A stretch of 54,598 nucleotides of DNA from an uncultured Alphaproteobacteria bacterium (GTDB lineage: Bacteria; Pseudomonadota; Alphaproteobacteria; Rhizobiales; Ancalomicrobiaceae): positions 1 through 54,598 of the forward strand of contig CALFRR010000100.1 in the NCBI GenBank assembly GCA_937919435.1. The letters run 5' to 3'. Below, one piece after another: positions 42,160-52,267 of this stretch. The translations under genes were made by a program, and so were the position numbers. A model generated the notes under the pieces. The model worked only from the letters and a program-made list of their open reading frames with translations. It made no database searches and was not told the origin of the DNA. Every line of letters starts with the position of its first letter. The stretch's first letter is position 1.

Positions 42160-43382
42160 CGGCCCCTCCGGATGCGGGCGTGGAGCGGCGAGGCACCCAG
42201 GCCCTGGACGAGTTCGGCCGGGGTGTCCACCGACCAGATCGAGAGATCGCAGGCCTTGCCCGGCTCGAGCGTGCCGATCTCGGCCGACAGCCCCAGCGCC
42301 CGGGCGGCGTTGCGGGTCAGGCCGATCAGCACCTCCGGCACGGTGAGGCCGAACAGGGTGGCGGCGAAGGCGCCGGCGAGCAGCGGCGACAGGAGCGGCG
42401 AGGTGCCGGGGTTGTAGTCGGTGGCGATCGCCATCGGCACACCGGCCCGCCGGAAGGCGTCGATCGGCGGCTTCCGCGTCTCGCGCAGCACGAAGAAGGC
42501 GCCGGGCAGCAGCATCGCCACGGTGCCGGCGGCGGCCATGGTCGCGACGCTCTCTTCCGAGGTCCATTCGAGATGGTCGGCCGACAGCGCCCCGAGCCGT
42601 GCCGCGAGGCCGGCACCGGAGAGGTCGGAGAGCTGGTCGGCATGGAGCTTGACCGGCAGGCCGAGGGCCTTCGCCGCTTCGAGCACTCGGCGGGTCTCGT
42701 CGGGGGAGAAGGCGATGCCCTCGCAGAAGGCGTCGACCTGATCGACCAGCCCTCCGGCGACGAGGCCCGGCAACATGGAGATCACCCGTTCGACATGGGC
42801 GGCGGTCGCACCCGGCCGGCCCACCTCCTCCGGCGGCACGGCGTGGGCGCCGAGGAAGGTGGTGACGACGCCGACGTCGCGCGCACCCCCGAGCCGGCGG
42901 GCGGCGCGCAGCATCTTCGCCTCGCCCTCGGCGGTGAGCGCGTAGCCGGACTTGATCTCGACGGTGGTGACGCCGTCGGCGAGGAGCCGGTCGAGGCGCG
43001 GCAGGGCGGCGGCGACGAGGTCGTCCTCGCTCGCCGCGCGCGTCGCCCGGACGGTCGCGGCGATGCCGCCGCCGGCCTTCGCGATCTCGGCATAGGCGAC
43101 GCCGGCGAGGCGCTTCTCGTATTCGTCGGCGCGGTTGCCGGCGTGGATCAGATGGGTGTGGGCATCGATCAGCCCGGGCAGGATCCAGCGTCCGTCGAGG
43201 TCGATCTCGTCGCGGGCGACGAGCCCGGTCGGCCGCTCGGTGCGCGGGCCGACCCAGACGATGCGGCCGTCGCGGGCGGCGAGAAGACCGTCGTCGATCC
43301 GGCCGATGCCCGGCGCCGTCTCGGCCATGGTGGCCAGCCGGGCGCCGGTCCAGATCGTGTCGCAGAGCGACGAGGTGGGCAT
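42144..43382 (-). CDS. hutI: Imidazolonepropionase
   Basis: A 412-residue metal-dependent amidohydrolase, third step: imidazolonepropionate to N-formimidoylglutamate. The metal site DAHTHLIHAGNR (about 74-85) is followed by the family's AGGGIAATVRATR. HADQLSDLSGAGLAA, SADHLEW and AIATDYNPGTSP supply the other metal and substrate residues. Start: GGGAGG ribosome site nearby. It is the first gene of the minus-strand hut operon and diverges from hutF across 155 bp. Confidence 0.96.
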   Translation of the reverse strand: MPTSSLCDTIWTGARLATMAETAPGIGRIDDGLLAARDGRIVWVGPRTERPTGLVARDEIDLDGRWILPGLIDAHTHLIHAGNRADEYEKRLAGVAYAEIAKAGGGIAATVRATRAASEDDLVAAALPRLDRLLADGVTTVEIKSGYALTAEGEAKMLRAARRLGGARDVGVVTTFLGAHAVPPEEVGRPGATAAHVERVISMLPGLVAGGLVDQVDAFCEGIAFSPDETRRVLEAAKALGLPVKLHADQLSDLSGAGLAARLGALSADHLEWTSEESVATMAAAGTVAMLLPGAFFVLRETRKPPIDAFRRAGVPMAIATDYNPGTSPLLSPLLAGAFAATLFGLTVPEVLIGLTRNAARALGLSAEIGTLEPGKACDLSIWSVDTPAELVQGLGASPLHARIRRGRCPKP

Positions 43383-43537
43383 TCGAAACCTCCCGGAGGA
43401 ACGGCGGCGGACGTGCGGCCGGGGTCGAAGGGAGCTTGCGGGTTCGCATCGGCCCTGTCAATATGTCTATGCTTATTCACCACCGCCCGACGGCCTCTTC
43501 GCCCGTGCCGAGGATCGCCGCAGACCGAGGACAGGAC
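43383..43537. promoter_or_regulatory. Divergent hut promoter region
   Basis: A 155-bp gap between hutI and hutF. The only AT-rich segment, CAATATGTCTATGCTTATTC (43460-43479), contains an ATGTCTAT half-site and imperfect symmetry, so it could be the HutC operator and promoter core. No perfect dyad is seen. Confidence 0.4.
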
Positions 43538-44902
43538 ATGACGACGCTGTCGTTCGACGCCGCCCTGACGCCCGACGGCTGGCGGACCGACGTCGCGGTG
43601 ACCATCGACGGCGGGCGGTTCGCCGCGGTCGAGACCGGGGTGCGTCCGGCCGGAGCCGAACGGATCCGCGGCATCGCGCTGCCCGGCGTCGGCAACCTGC
43701 ACAGCCACGCCTTCCAGCGTGGCTTCGCCGGACTGACCGAGACCCGCGGCACGGCGGAAGACCACTTCTGGACCTGGCGGGAGGCGATGTATCGCTTCGC
43801 CGGGGCGATCGATCCGGAGGCGCTCCGCGCGATCGCGGCGATGGTCCAGGTCGAGATGCTGGAGAGCGGATTCTCGGCGGTCGCCGAGTTCCACTACGTC
43901 CATCACGCATCCGACGGACGCGCCCATGCGAACCCGGCGGAGATGGCGGTGGCGATCGCCGACGCCGCGACGGAGACCGGCATCGGCCTCACCCTGCTGC
44001 CGGTGTTCTACGCCCACGGCGGATTCGGCGGGAAACCGCCGAGCGAGGGCCAGAGGCGCTTCGTCTCGAGCCTCGACCTCTTCGGCCGGATCGTCGAAGG
44101 CACGGAAACGGCGGTCGCCGGGCTTCCGGGCATCGGGCGCCGAGGGATCGCACCGCATTCACTGCGCGCGGTGTCGGCCGATGACCTCGTCGCGCTGGAG
44201 CGGGCGTTCGGCGACGGACCGATCCACGTCCACGTCGCCGAGCAGACCGGCGAGGTCGACGACTGCCTCGCCGCCACCGGTCGGAGGCCGGTCGATCTGC
44301 TGTTCGACACGGTCGCGGTCGACCCGCGCTGGTGCATCGTCCACGCCACCCACGTCACGGCCGGCGAGATCGGCCGGATGGCGGCATCGGGTGCGGTCGC
44401 CGGCCTCTGCCCGATGACCGAGGCCGACCTCGGCGACGGCATCTTCCCGGCGACCGACTTCGGCACGGCCGGCGGCCGGTTCGGCATCGGCAGCGATTCC
44501 AACGTGCTGATCTCGCTTCCCGGCGAGCTGCGGCTGCTCGAGCAGTCGCAACGGCTGCGCGACCGGGCCCGCAACCGGCTCGCCGACGGCGTGCGTTCGA
44601 CCGGCCGGGTGCTGTTCGATCAGGCCGCCGCGGCGGGCGCGCAGGCGCTCGGCCGCGACACCGGGGCGATCCGGGTCGGCGCGCTCGCCGACTTCGTGGT
44701 GCTCGACGCCGATCATCCGGCGCTCTACGGGCGAACCGGCGACACGGCGCTCGACGCCTGGATCTTCGCCGCGGCAGCGAACCCGGTCCGCGAGGTCTTC
44801 GTCGCCGGGCGACGGGTGGTCGCCGACGGCCGCCACATCGCCCGCGAAACGACCGAGGCGGCGTTCCGCGCCACCGTCGCCCGGCTCGCCGAGCGCCACT
44901 GA
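43538..44902 (+). CDS. hutF: Formimidoylglutamate deiminase
   Basis: A 454-residue zinc amidohydrolase, fourth step: N-formimidoyl-L-glutamate to N-formylglutamate plus ammonia. The metal motif GVGNLHSHAFQRGFAG (about 52-67), the FHYVHHASDGR substrate region, HVHVAEQTGEVDDC and the RFGIGSDSN segment are family hallmarks. The start is set at MTTLSFDAALT by a GAGGACAGG ribosome site; the upstream open frame runs into the promoter. It leads the plus-strand hutF-hutU-hutD unit. Confidence 0.95.
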   Translation: MTTLSFDAALTPDGWRTDVAVTIDGGRFAAVETGVRPAGAERIRGIALPGVGNLHSHAFQRGFAGLTETRGTAEDHFWTWREAMYRFAGAIDPEALRAIAAMVQVEMLESGFSAVAEFHYVHHASDGRAHANPAEMAVAIADAATETGIGLTLLPVFYAHGGFGGKPPSEGQRRFVSSLDLFGRIVEGTETAVAGLPGIGRRGIAPHSLRAVSADDLVALERAFGDGPIHVHVAEQTGEVDDCLAATGRRPVDLLFDTVAVDPRWCIVHATHVTAGEIGRMAASGAVAGLCPMTEADLGDGIFPATDFGTAGGRFGIGSDSNVLISLPGELRLLEQSQRLRDRARNRLADGVRSTGRVLFDQAAAAGAQALGRDTGAIRVGALADFVVLDADHPALYGRTGDTALDAWIFAAAANPVREVFVAGRRVVADGRHIARETTEAAFRATVARLAERH

Positions 44903-45008
44903 TTTTCCGTCGGGGCGTCGGTCACCGCCGACCACCCCGGACCGCCGACCGACGTGCCGCGACCACCGCGGCGCCACACGGGCCGCGCCGGCTCATGGAG
45001 GAAGTCCG

Positions 45009-46673
45009 ATGACTCGCATCGACAACGACCGCATCGTCCGTGCCCCCCGCGGATCGGAGATCACCGCCGAGAGCTGGCTCACCGAGGCGGCGATGCGGAT
45101 GCTGATGAACAACCTCGACCCGGACGTCGCGGAGCGCCCCTCCGAGCTGGTCGTCTATGGCGGCATCGGACGCGCGGCGCGCGACTGGGAGAGCTTCGAC
45201 CGGATCGTGGCGACGCTGAAGCGGCTGAAGCCGGACGAGACCCTGCTGGTCCAGTCGGGCAAGCCGGTCGGGGTGTTCCGTACCCATGCCGACGCGCCGC
45301 GGGTGCTGATCGCCAATTCGAACCTCGTCCCGCACTGGGCGACCTGGGACAAGTTCCACGAGCTCGATCGCAAGGGGTTGATGATGTACGGCCAGATGAC
45401 GGCCGGCTCGTGGATCTACATCGGCGCCCAGGGCATCGTGCAGGGCACCTACGAGACCTTCGTGGAAGCCGGCCGGCAGCACTTCGGCGAGAAGACCGCC
45501 GGAAGGTGGATCCTGACCGGCGGTCTCGGCGGGATGGGCGGAGCGCAGACGCTGGCCGCCACCATGGCCGGCTACTCCTGCATCGCGGTCGAATGCCAGC
45601 CGAGCCGCATCGATTTCCGCCTTCGCACCGGTTACGTCGACGTGAAGGCCGAGACCATCGACGAAGCACTGGCGATCGTCGCGAAGGCGCATGCCGAGGG
45701 CCGGGCGATCTCGGTGGCGCTCCTCGGCAACACCGCGGAGATCCTGCCGGAGATGCGCCGACGCGGCATCCGCCCGGATCTGGTCACCGACCAGACCTCG
45801 GCCCACGACCCGGTCAACGGCTACCTGCCGGCCGGCTGGAGCCTCGACGAGTGGTTCGCCCGGCGCGAGAGCGACCCGAAAGCGGTCGAGACGGCGGCCC
45901 GCGCCTCGATGGCGGTGCACGTCCGGGCGATGCTCGACTGGTGGCACGAGGGCGTGCCGACCGTCGACTACGGCAACAACATCCGCCAGATGGCCTTCGA
46001 GGAAGGGGTCGCCGCCGCCTTCGACTTCCCCGGCTTCGTGCCGGCCTACATCCGGCCGTTGTTCTGCCGGGGCGTCGGGCCGTTCCGCTGGGCGGCGCTG
46101 TCGGGTGATCCGGAAGACATCCTGAAGACCGACGCCAAGGTCAAGGAGCTGATCCCCAACGATCCGCACCTGCACACCTGGCTCGACATGGCCCGCGAGC
46201 GGATCAAGTTCCAGGGTCTGCCGGCGCGGATCTGCTGGGTGGGTCTCGGCGACCGCCACCGGCTCGGCCTCGCCTTCAACGAGATGGTGGCGAAGGGCGA
46301 GTTGAAGGCGCCGATCGTGATCGGCCGCGATCACCTCGATTCCGGCTCGGTCGCCTCGCCGAACCGCGAGACCGAATCCATGGTCGACGGGTCCGACGCG
46401 GTCTCCGACTGGCCGCTGCTCAACGCGCTGCTCAACTGCGCGTCCGGAGCGACCTGGGTGTCGCTGCATCACGGCGGCGGGGTCGGCATGGGCTTCTCGC
46501 AGCACGCCGGCATGGTGATCGTCGCCGACGGCACCGAAGCCGCGGCGGCCCGGCTCGGGCGGGTGCTGTGGAACGATCCGGCGACCGGCGTGATGCGCCA
46601 TGCCGACGCCGGCTACGAGATCGCTCGCGACTGCGCGCGGGACAAGGGGCTCGATCTGCCGAGCCTCGGCTGA
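45009..46673 (+). CDS. hutU: Urocanate hydratase
   Basis: A 554-residue NAD+-dependent hydratase, second step: urocanate to imidazolonepropionate. The NAD-binding segment is LTGGLGGMGGAQTLAATMAGYSC (about 171-193). The substrate region includes DQTSAHDPVNGYLPAGW, the conserved Cys409 lies in PARICWVGLGDR (likely equivalent to Cys410 of the Pseudomonas enzyme), and the C-terminal HHGGGVGMGFSQHAGMV is invariant. Start: GGAGGAAGTCCG ribosome site. Located between hutF and hutD. Confidence 0.97.
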   Translation: MTRIDNDRIVRAPRGSEITAESWLTEAAMRMLMNNLDPDVAERPSELVVYGGIGRAARDWESFDRIVATLKRLKPDETLLVQSGKPVGVFRTHADAPRVLIANSNLVPHWATWDKFHELDRKGLMMYGQMTAGSWIYIGAQGIVQGTYETFVEAGRQHFGEKTAGRWILTGGLGGMGGAQTLAATMAGYSCIAVECQPSRIDFRLRTGYVDVKAETIDEALAIVAKAHAEGRAISVALLGNTAEILPEMRRRGIRPDLVTDQTSAHDPVNGYLPAGWSLDEWFARRESDPKAVETAARASMAVHVRAMLDWWHEGVPTVDYGNNIRQMAFEEGVAAAFDFPGFVPAYIRPLFCRGVGPFRWAALSGDPEDILKTDAKVKELIPNDPHLHTWLDMARERIKFQGLPARICWVGLGDRHRLGLAFNEMVAKGELKAPIVIGRDHLDSGSVASPNRETESMVDGSDAVSDWPLLNALLNCASGATWVSLHHGGGVGMGFSQHAGMVIVADGTEAAAARLGRVLWNDPATGVMRHADAGYEIARDCARDKGLDLPSLG

Positions 46674-46777
46674 GGCGGCGGCGGGCGGGGTTCGCCTGCG
46701 GTCTTCCGCGTATGTCGAGACGGGGCGAAGCCGGTTAGGCTCGCCCCCTTTCCCGCGCCGTTCGAGGGCCCGCTCCC

Positions 46778-47359
46778 GTGCAGATCCTGCGCTTTTCCGA
46801 CCTCCCCGCCCGTCCCTGGAAGAACGGCGGGGGCACCACGGTCGAATACACGGTCTGCCCGGACGGCGCCGGGTTCGACGACTTCTCCTGGCGGGTGAGC
46901 CGGGCCAGGGTCGGCCGGCACGGACCGTTCTCGGCCTTTCCCGGGATCGACCGGACGCTGGCGGTGGTCGAGGGCAACGGGATCGATCTGGCGGTCGCCA
47001 ATCGGCTGGTCCGGCTCGACCGGGAGACGCCGCCGTTCCGCTTCGCCGCCGACGAGCCGATCGAGGCCGATCTGGTCGACGGGCCGATCGAAGACCTCAA
47101 CGTGATGAGCCGACGCGGCTACTGGAACCATTCGCTGATCCGGGTGCCCCTCGACGAGGCGCGGCCGCTGGCGCTGACCGGCGAGATCGGCGTGGTGGTG
47201 GCGGTCGGCGCTGTGACGATCGACGACTTCGACGGCGCGGTCGAACGGCTCGGCGACGCCGATGCGGCGATCGTCGACGGGCCGGCACGGGTGCGGGTCG
47301 CTCCGGCCGGGCACCGTGCCGCGGTGTTGGTCGCGGAGTTCCACCATCTCCTGAGGTGA
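46778..47359 (+). CDS. hutD: HutD family cupin protein
   Basis: A 193-residue bicupin-like protein of the HutD/Ves family. The signature ARPWKNGGGTTVEYTV opens the protein, FSWRVSRARVGRHGPFSAFPGIDRTLAVVEG follows, and PIEDLNVMSRRG marks the second part. In pseudomonads HutD tunes flux through the histidine pathway, possibly by binding formylglutamate; no catalytic role is certain. The GTG start has a GAGGGC purine tract ten bases upstream. It is last in the plus-strand hut unit, 104 bp after hutU. Confidence 0.92.
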   Translation: MQILRFSDLPARPWKNGGGTTVEYTVCPDGAGFDDFSWRVSRARVGRHGPFSAFPGIDRTLAVVEGNGIDLAVANRLVRLDRETPPFRFAADEPIEADLVDGPIEDLNVMSRRGYWNHSLIRVPLDEARPLALTGEIGVVVAVGAVTIDDFDGAVERLGDADAAIVDGPARVRVAPAGHRAAVLVAEFHHLLR

Positions 47360-47375
47360 CCGACGGCCGGCGGGC

Positions 47376-48608
47376 TCAGGCCCGGCCGAGCACCGTCCGG
47401 CGCAGCAGATCGCCCCGGCGCATCAGGAGATCGCGGGCCAGCAGCACCAGGAACCCGCCGTAGGTCGCCACCCAGGCGGCGGCGGCGGCATAGACCACCT
47501 CGATCGGCGAGCCGAGGTAGAGCGCGGCGGCGCGCAGGCCGATCGCCGCGCCGGAAGAGATCACCACGAGATTCGCCAGCCGGTCGGGCACCAGTCCGCG
47601 GTCGGAATACCGGCGCACCACGCTGGTCATGATCGACACGCACATCAGGCCGAGGGTGCCGACGCCCCAGGAATGCACGGCGGCATTGGCCAGAGTGTAG
47701 TCGTCGCCTTCGACGATCGAGGCGGCGCGCAGCGCGAAGCCGATCGGCAGGAACAGATAGCCGAGATGCAGCGCGACGAACGGCGGCCAGTCGGCACAGG
47801 TCCAGCCGCGCCAGGAGATCAGCCGGACGACATGGACCGCCGCCGCGACCGCCAGCACCACCGCGGTCGCGGCGGCGAGCGGAAAGATCACCCAGACGAC
47901 CAGCGCACCGATGCCGATCGCCAGTGCGGTGCCGTCGAGGATCGGGTCGGGCGGCGGGATCTCGGGCCGGCCGCGGGTGGTCTGGAGATGGCGGGTCAGC
48001 GCCGGCAGGATGCGGCCGCCGAGCACCAGCGCGCCGGTCGCCGCCCCGGCGAGGCCGATCCGCAGGCCGAGCCCGGTCGCCGCGTCGCGGTAGCCCTCGA
48101 TCAGGAACAGCGCGTCGCCGGCGGCGAAAGCGACGAGCAGCAGCACGACGCCGTAGTCGCGGGTGTCGCGGGCGGCGACGATGCGCGCCCCGGCGACCGC
48201 GGCCAGCGCCAGCGGAAAGGCGGCCGAGGCGATCGCCGGCACCGCGATCGATCCCGGCACCGGATCGAAGAACATCACCAGCCGGCCGACCGACCACAGA
48301 CAGGCCAGCCCGAGGATCGGCACCGGGCCGAGCGGGGCACCGGGAAGGCCGCAGGTCCGGTCGCGGGTCCAGCGCGGCAGGGCGGTCAGCATGACCCCGC
48401 CGAAGGCCGCCGAGAAATGGCCGAACAGCATCTCGTGGGCGTGCCAGTAGAACGGCGCCAATTCGCTGCGGGGTTCGATCCGGCCGTCGAAGATCAGCAC
48501 CGAGACGACCAGCGCATAGAGCGTCTCGAACGCGGCGAGCGGGAAGAACACCTCGTAGGGTGCGAGCCCGACCGGTCGTTTGCTCGGGGGCGCCGGGGCG
48601 TCGCTCAC
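47376..48608 (-). CDS. nnrS: NnrS family heme-copper membrane protein
   Basis: A 410-residue inner-membrane protein with about twelve hydrophobic helices. The N-terminal FFPLAAFETLYALVV and the YWHAHEMLFGHFSAAFGGVMLTALPRWT segment, with its conserved His residues, are NnrS hallmarks. NnrS proteins bind heme and copper and are linked to nitric oxide and denitrification stress. Here it has no denitrification neighbours; instead its start overlaps the ubiX-like stop (ATGA) in a ubiD-ubiX-nnrS operon. Confidence 0.92.
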   Translation of the reverse strand: MSDAPAPPSKRPVGLAPYEVFFPLAAFETLYALVVSVLIFDGRIEPRSELAPFYWHAHEMLFGHFSAAFGGVMLTALPRWTRDRTCGLPGAPLGPVPILGLACLWSVGRLVMFFDPVPGSIAVPAIASAAFPLALAAVAGARIVAARDTRDYGVVLLLVAFAAGDALFLIEGYRDAATGLGLRIGLAGAATGALVLGGRILPALTRHLQTTRGRPEIPPPDPILDGTALAIGIGALVVWVIFPLAAATAVVLAVAAAVHVVRLISWRGWTCADWPPFVALHLGYLFLPIGFALRAASIVEGDDYTLANAAVHSWGVGTLGLMCVSIMTSVVRRYSDRGLVPDRLANLVVISSGAAIGLRAAALYLGSPIEVVYAAAAAWVATYGGFLVLLARDLLMRRGDLLRRTVLGRA

Positions 48609-49192
48609 GGCGCCCCCTCCCCGCCCTCCCAGGCGCGGGCGAAGGGAGCCCCGGGCAGACGCAGCAGATCGAGGGCCCGCGCCGCCGTCTCGCGGACGAT
48701 CGCGGCGACCGAGTCCGGGCGCAGGTAGAAGGCCGGCACCGGCGGGGCGACGATCGCGCCGTATTCGGTGACCGCGGTCATGGCGCGCAGATGGCCGAGG
48801 TGGAGCGGGCTCTCGCGGGCGACGAGGACCAGCGGCCGGCGCTCCTTCAGATGGACGTCGGCGGCGCGCACCACCAGATCGGAGGCGACACCGCCGGCGA
48901 TCGCCCCGAGCGCCCGCATTGAACAGGGGGCGACGATCATCCCGCTCGTGACGAAGGATCCGGACGCGATCTCGGCACCGATGTCGGCGACGTCGTGGCG
49001 ACGCTCGGCCAGTCGATCGAGCCGGGCGAGCGCGTCGGCGCCGACTTCGAGCGCCAGCGTCCGTTCGGCGCTCGCGGTGACCACGAGGCGGAACGGCAGG
49101 CCGCGCTCGGCGAGGCGTTCGGCGATCTCGACGCCGATCGCCGCACCCGAGGCGCCGGTCAGAGCGAGGACGACGGGACGGGGCTTGCTCAT
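48605..49192 (-). CDS. ubiX: Flavin prenyltransferase, UbiX
   Basis: A 195-residue flavoprotein that attaches dimethylallyl to FMN to make the prenylated FMN cofactor of UbiD. The N-terminal VVLALTGASGAAIGVEIAERL is the FMN-binding start; the GMIVAPCSMRALGAIAGGVASDLVVRAADVHLKERRPLVLVARESPLH segment is the UbiX signature (CSM...Glu/Arg). It starts one base after the UbiD stop, so cofactor maker and user are coexpressed. The start MSKPRPVVLALT has a GAGTGAG-type ribosome site inside the ubiD end. Confidence 0.94.
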   Translation of the reverse strand: MSKPRPVVLALTGASGAAIGVEIAERLAERGLPFRLVVTASAERTLALEVGADALARLDRLAERRHDVADIGAEIASGSFVTSGMIVAPCSMRALGAIAGGVASDLVVRAADVHLKERRPLVLVARESPLHLGHLRAMTAVTEYGAIVAPPVPAFYLRPDSVAAIVRETAARALDLLRLPGAPFARAWEGGEGAP

Positions 49193-49193
49193 C

Positions 49194-50705
49194 TCACTCC
49201 CGCGACGGGCCGAGACCGAGACGGTCCCAGATCGCATCGACCTTCGCCGAGACTTCGGGATCCGGCAAGAGGACACGGCCCCATTCGCGTTCGGTCTCGG
49301 TACCGATCTTGGTGGTCGCGTCGATCCCCATCTTGCCGCCGAGGCCGGACTTCGGCGAGGCGAAGTCGAGGTAGTCGATCGGGGTGCGGTCGACCAGCAT
49401 CACGTCGCGGGACGGATCGGAGCGGGTCGAGACCGCCCACATCACGTCCTTCCAATTGCGGATGTCGACGTCCGGATCGACCAGGATGATCATCTTGGTG
49501 TAGGCGAACTGCGGCAGCATCGACCACAGACCCATCATCACCCGGCGCGCCTGCCCCGGATAGCGCTTCTCGATCGAGGCGACCGCGATCCGATAGGAAC
49601 AGGCCTCCGGCGGCAGCCAGAAGTCGACCACCTCGGAGAATTGTTTCCGAAGGATCGGGAGAAACAGCCGATTGAAGGCCTCGCCCATCCGCGACGGCTC
49701 GTCCGGCGGACGGCCGGTGTAGGTCGACAGGAAGACCGGCTTCCGGCGCATGGTGATCGCCGAGACCCGCACGACGGGGAAGTCCTCGACCGAGTTGTAG
49801 TAGCCGGTGTGGTCGCCGTAGGGCCCCTCGGGCAGCGTCTCGGTCGGCGACACCCAGCCCTCGATCACCAGTTCGGCGTCGGCCGGCACCTTGAGCGGCA
49901 CCGTCTTCGCGTCGACCAGACGCGGGCGCTCGCCGCGCAGCAGGCCGGAGAAATGGATCTCCGAGAGATTCTCCGGCAGCGGCAGCACGCCGGCCAGGAT
50001 GGTGCCGGGATCGGCGCCGATCACGATCGCCACCGGCATCTCCTCGCCGCGCCTCACCCATTCGCGATGGTGGGTGGCGCCGCCGCGATGGGCGAGCCAG
50101 CGCATGATCAGCCGGTCGGGACCGGCGACCTGCATCCGGTAGACGCCGACGTTGTAGCGCGAGGTGGCCCGGGTCTGCGGCGGCCGGGTGTAGACCAGCC
50201 CCCAGGTGACCAGCGGCGCCGGTTCGCCGGGCCAGCAGGTCTGGATCGGCAGCGCGCCGAGATCGATCGCCTCGCCGGTCAGAACCGTCTCCTGGACCGG
50301 AGCGGCGGAGACCGACTTCGGCCGGGTCGACAGCGCCGCCTTCAACAGCGGCAGGCGGGAAATCGCATCGGCGATCCCCTCCGGCGGGGTCGGATCGCGC
50401 AGCGCCGCCAGTTCCTCGCCGAGACGGTCGAGGTTTCCCTTGTCGATACCGAGACCGAGCGCCACCCGCTCGACGGTGCCGAACAGATTGACCAGCAGCG
50501 GATGCTCGGAGACGCGCCCGTCCGGCAGCACCGGCTTCTCGAACAGCAGTACCGGCCCTTCCGCTTCGAGCACCCGGCGATGGATCTCGGTCGCCTCGTG
50601 GACGGTGGAGATCGGCTCGGCGATCCGGCGGACGAGGCCGCGAGCGTCGAGGAAGGCGACGAAGTCGCCGAGGGTCCGGAACGAGGGATGGTCACGGCTG
50701 GGCAA
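49194..50705 (-). CDS. ubiD: UbiD family decarboxylase
   Basis: A 503-residue prenyl-FMN-dependent decarboxylase, length as for 4-hydroxy-3-polyprenylbenzoate decarboxylase of ubiquinone synthesis. Features are the N-terminal SFRTLGDFVAFLDARGLVRRI, the central RYNVGVYRMQVAG, EGPYGDHTGYY and the C-terminal KMIILVDPDVDIRNWKDVMWA. The start codon is TTG, with GGAG eight bases upstream; no ATG fits the N-terminus. Aromatic-acid decarboxylases share the fold, so ubiquinone synthesis is likely rather than certain. First gene of ubiD-ubiX-nnrS. Confidence 0.9.
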   Translation of the reverse strand: MPSRDHPSFRTLGDFVAFLDARGLVRRIAEPISTVHEATEIHRRVLEAEGPVLLFEKPVLPDGRVSEHPLLVNLFGTVERVALGLGIDKGNLDRLGEELAALRDPTPPEGIADAISRLPLLKAALSTRPKSVSAAPVQETVLTGEAIDLGALPIQTCWPGEPAPLVTWGLVYTRPPQTRATSRYNVGVYRMQVAGPDRLIMRWLAHRGGATHHREWVRRGEEMPVAIVIGADPGTILAGVLPLPENLSEIHFSGLLRGERPRLVDAKTVPLKVPADAELVIEGWVSPTETLPEGPYGDHTGYYNSVEDFPVVRVSAITMRRKPVFLSTYTGRPPDEPSRMGEAFNRLFLPILRKQFSEVVDFWLPPEACSYRIAVASIEKRYPGQARRVMMGLWSMLPQFAYTKMIILVDPDVDIRNWKDVMWAVSTRSDPSRDVMLVDRTPIDYLDFASPKSGLGGKMGIDATTKIGTETEREWGRVLLPDPEVSAKVDAIWDRLGLGPSRE

Positions 50706-50854
50706 GGCGAGGCTCCGAGCGGTCGGTCACCGCGCCGCCGGGCGGCGCGATCGGGTCCGTGCGTCGCGGGACCGCGATGCGGCCGGAGGCACGGGGCGCA
50801 CTCTGGTCGCCCGGGACCGGATCGGCAAGGCCGTCGATCGCCGCTTCGCGAAGA

Positions 50855-52263
<1,409 letters not shown>

Positions 52264-52267
<4 letters not shown>

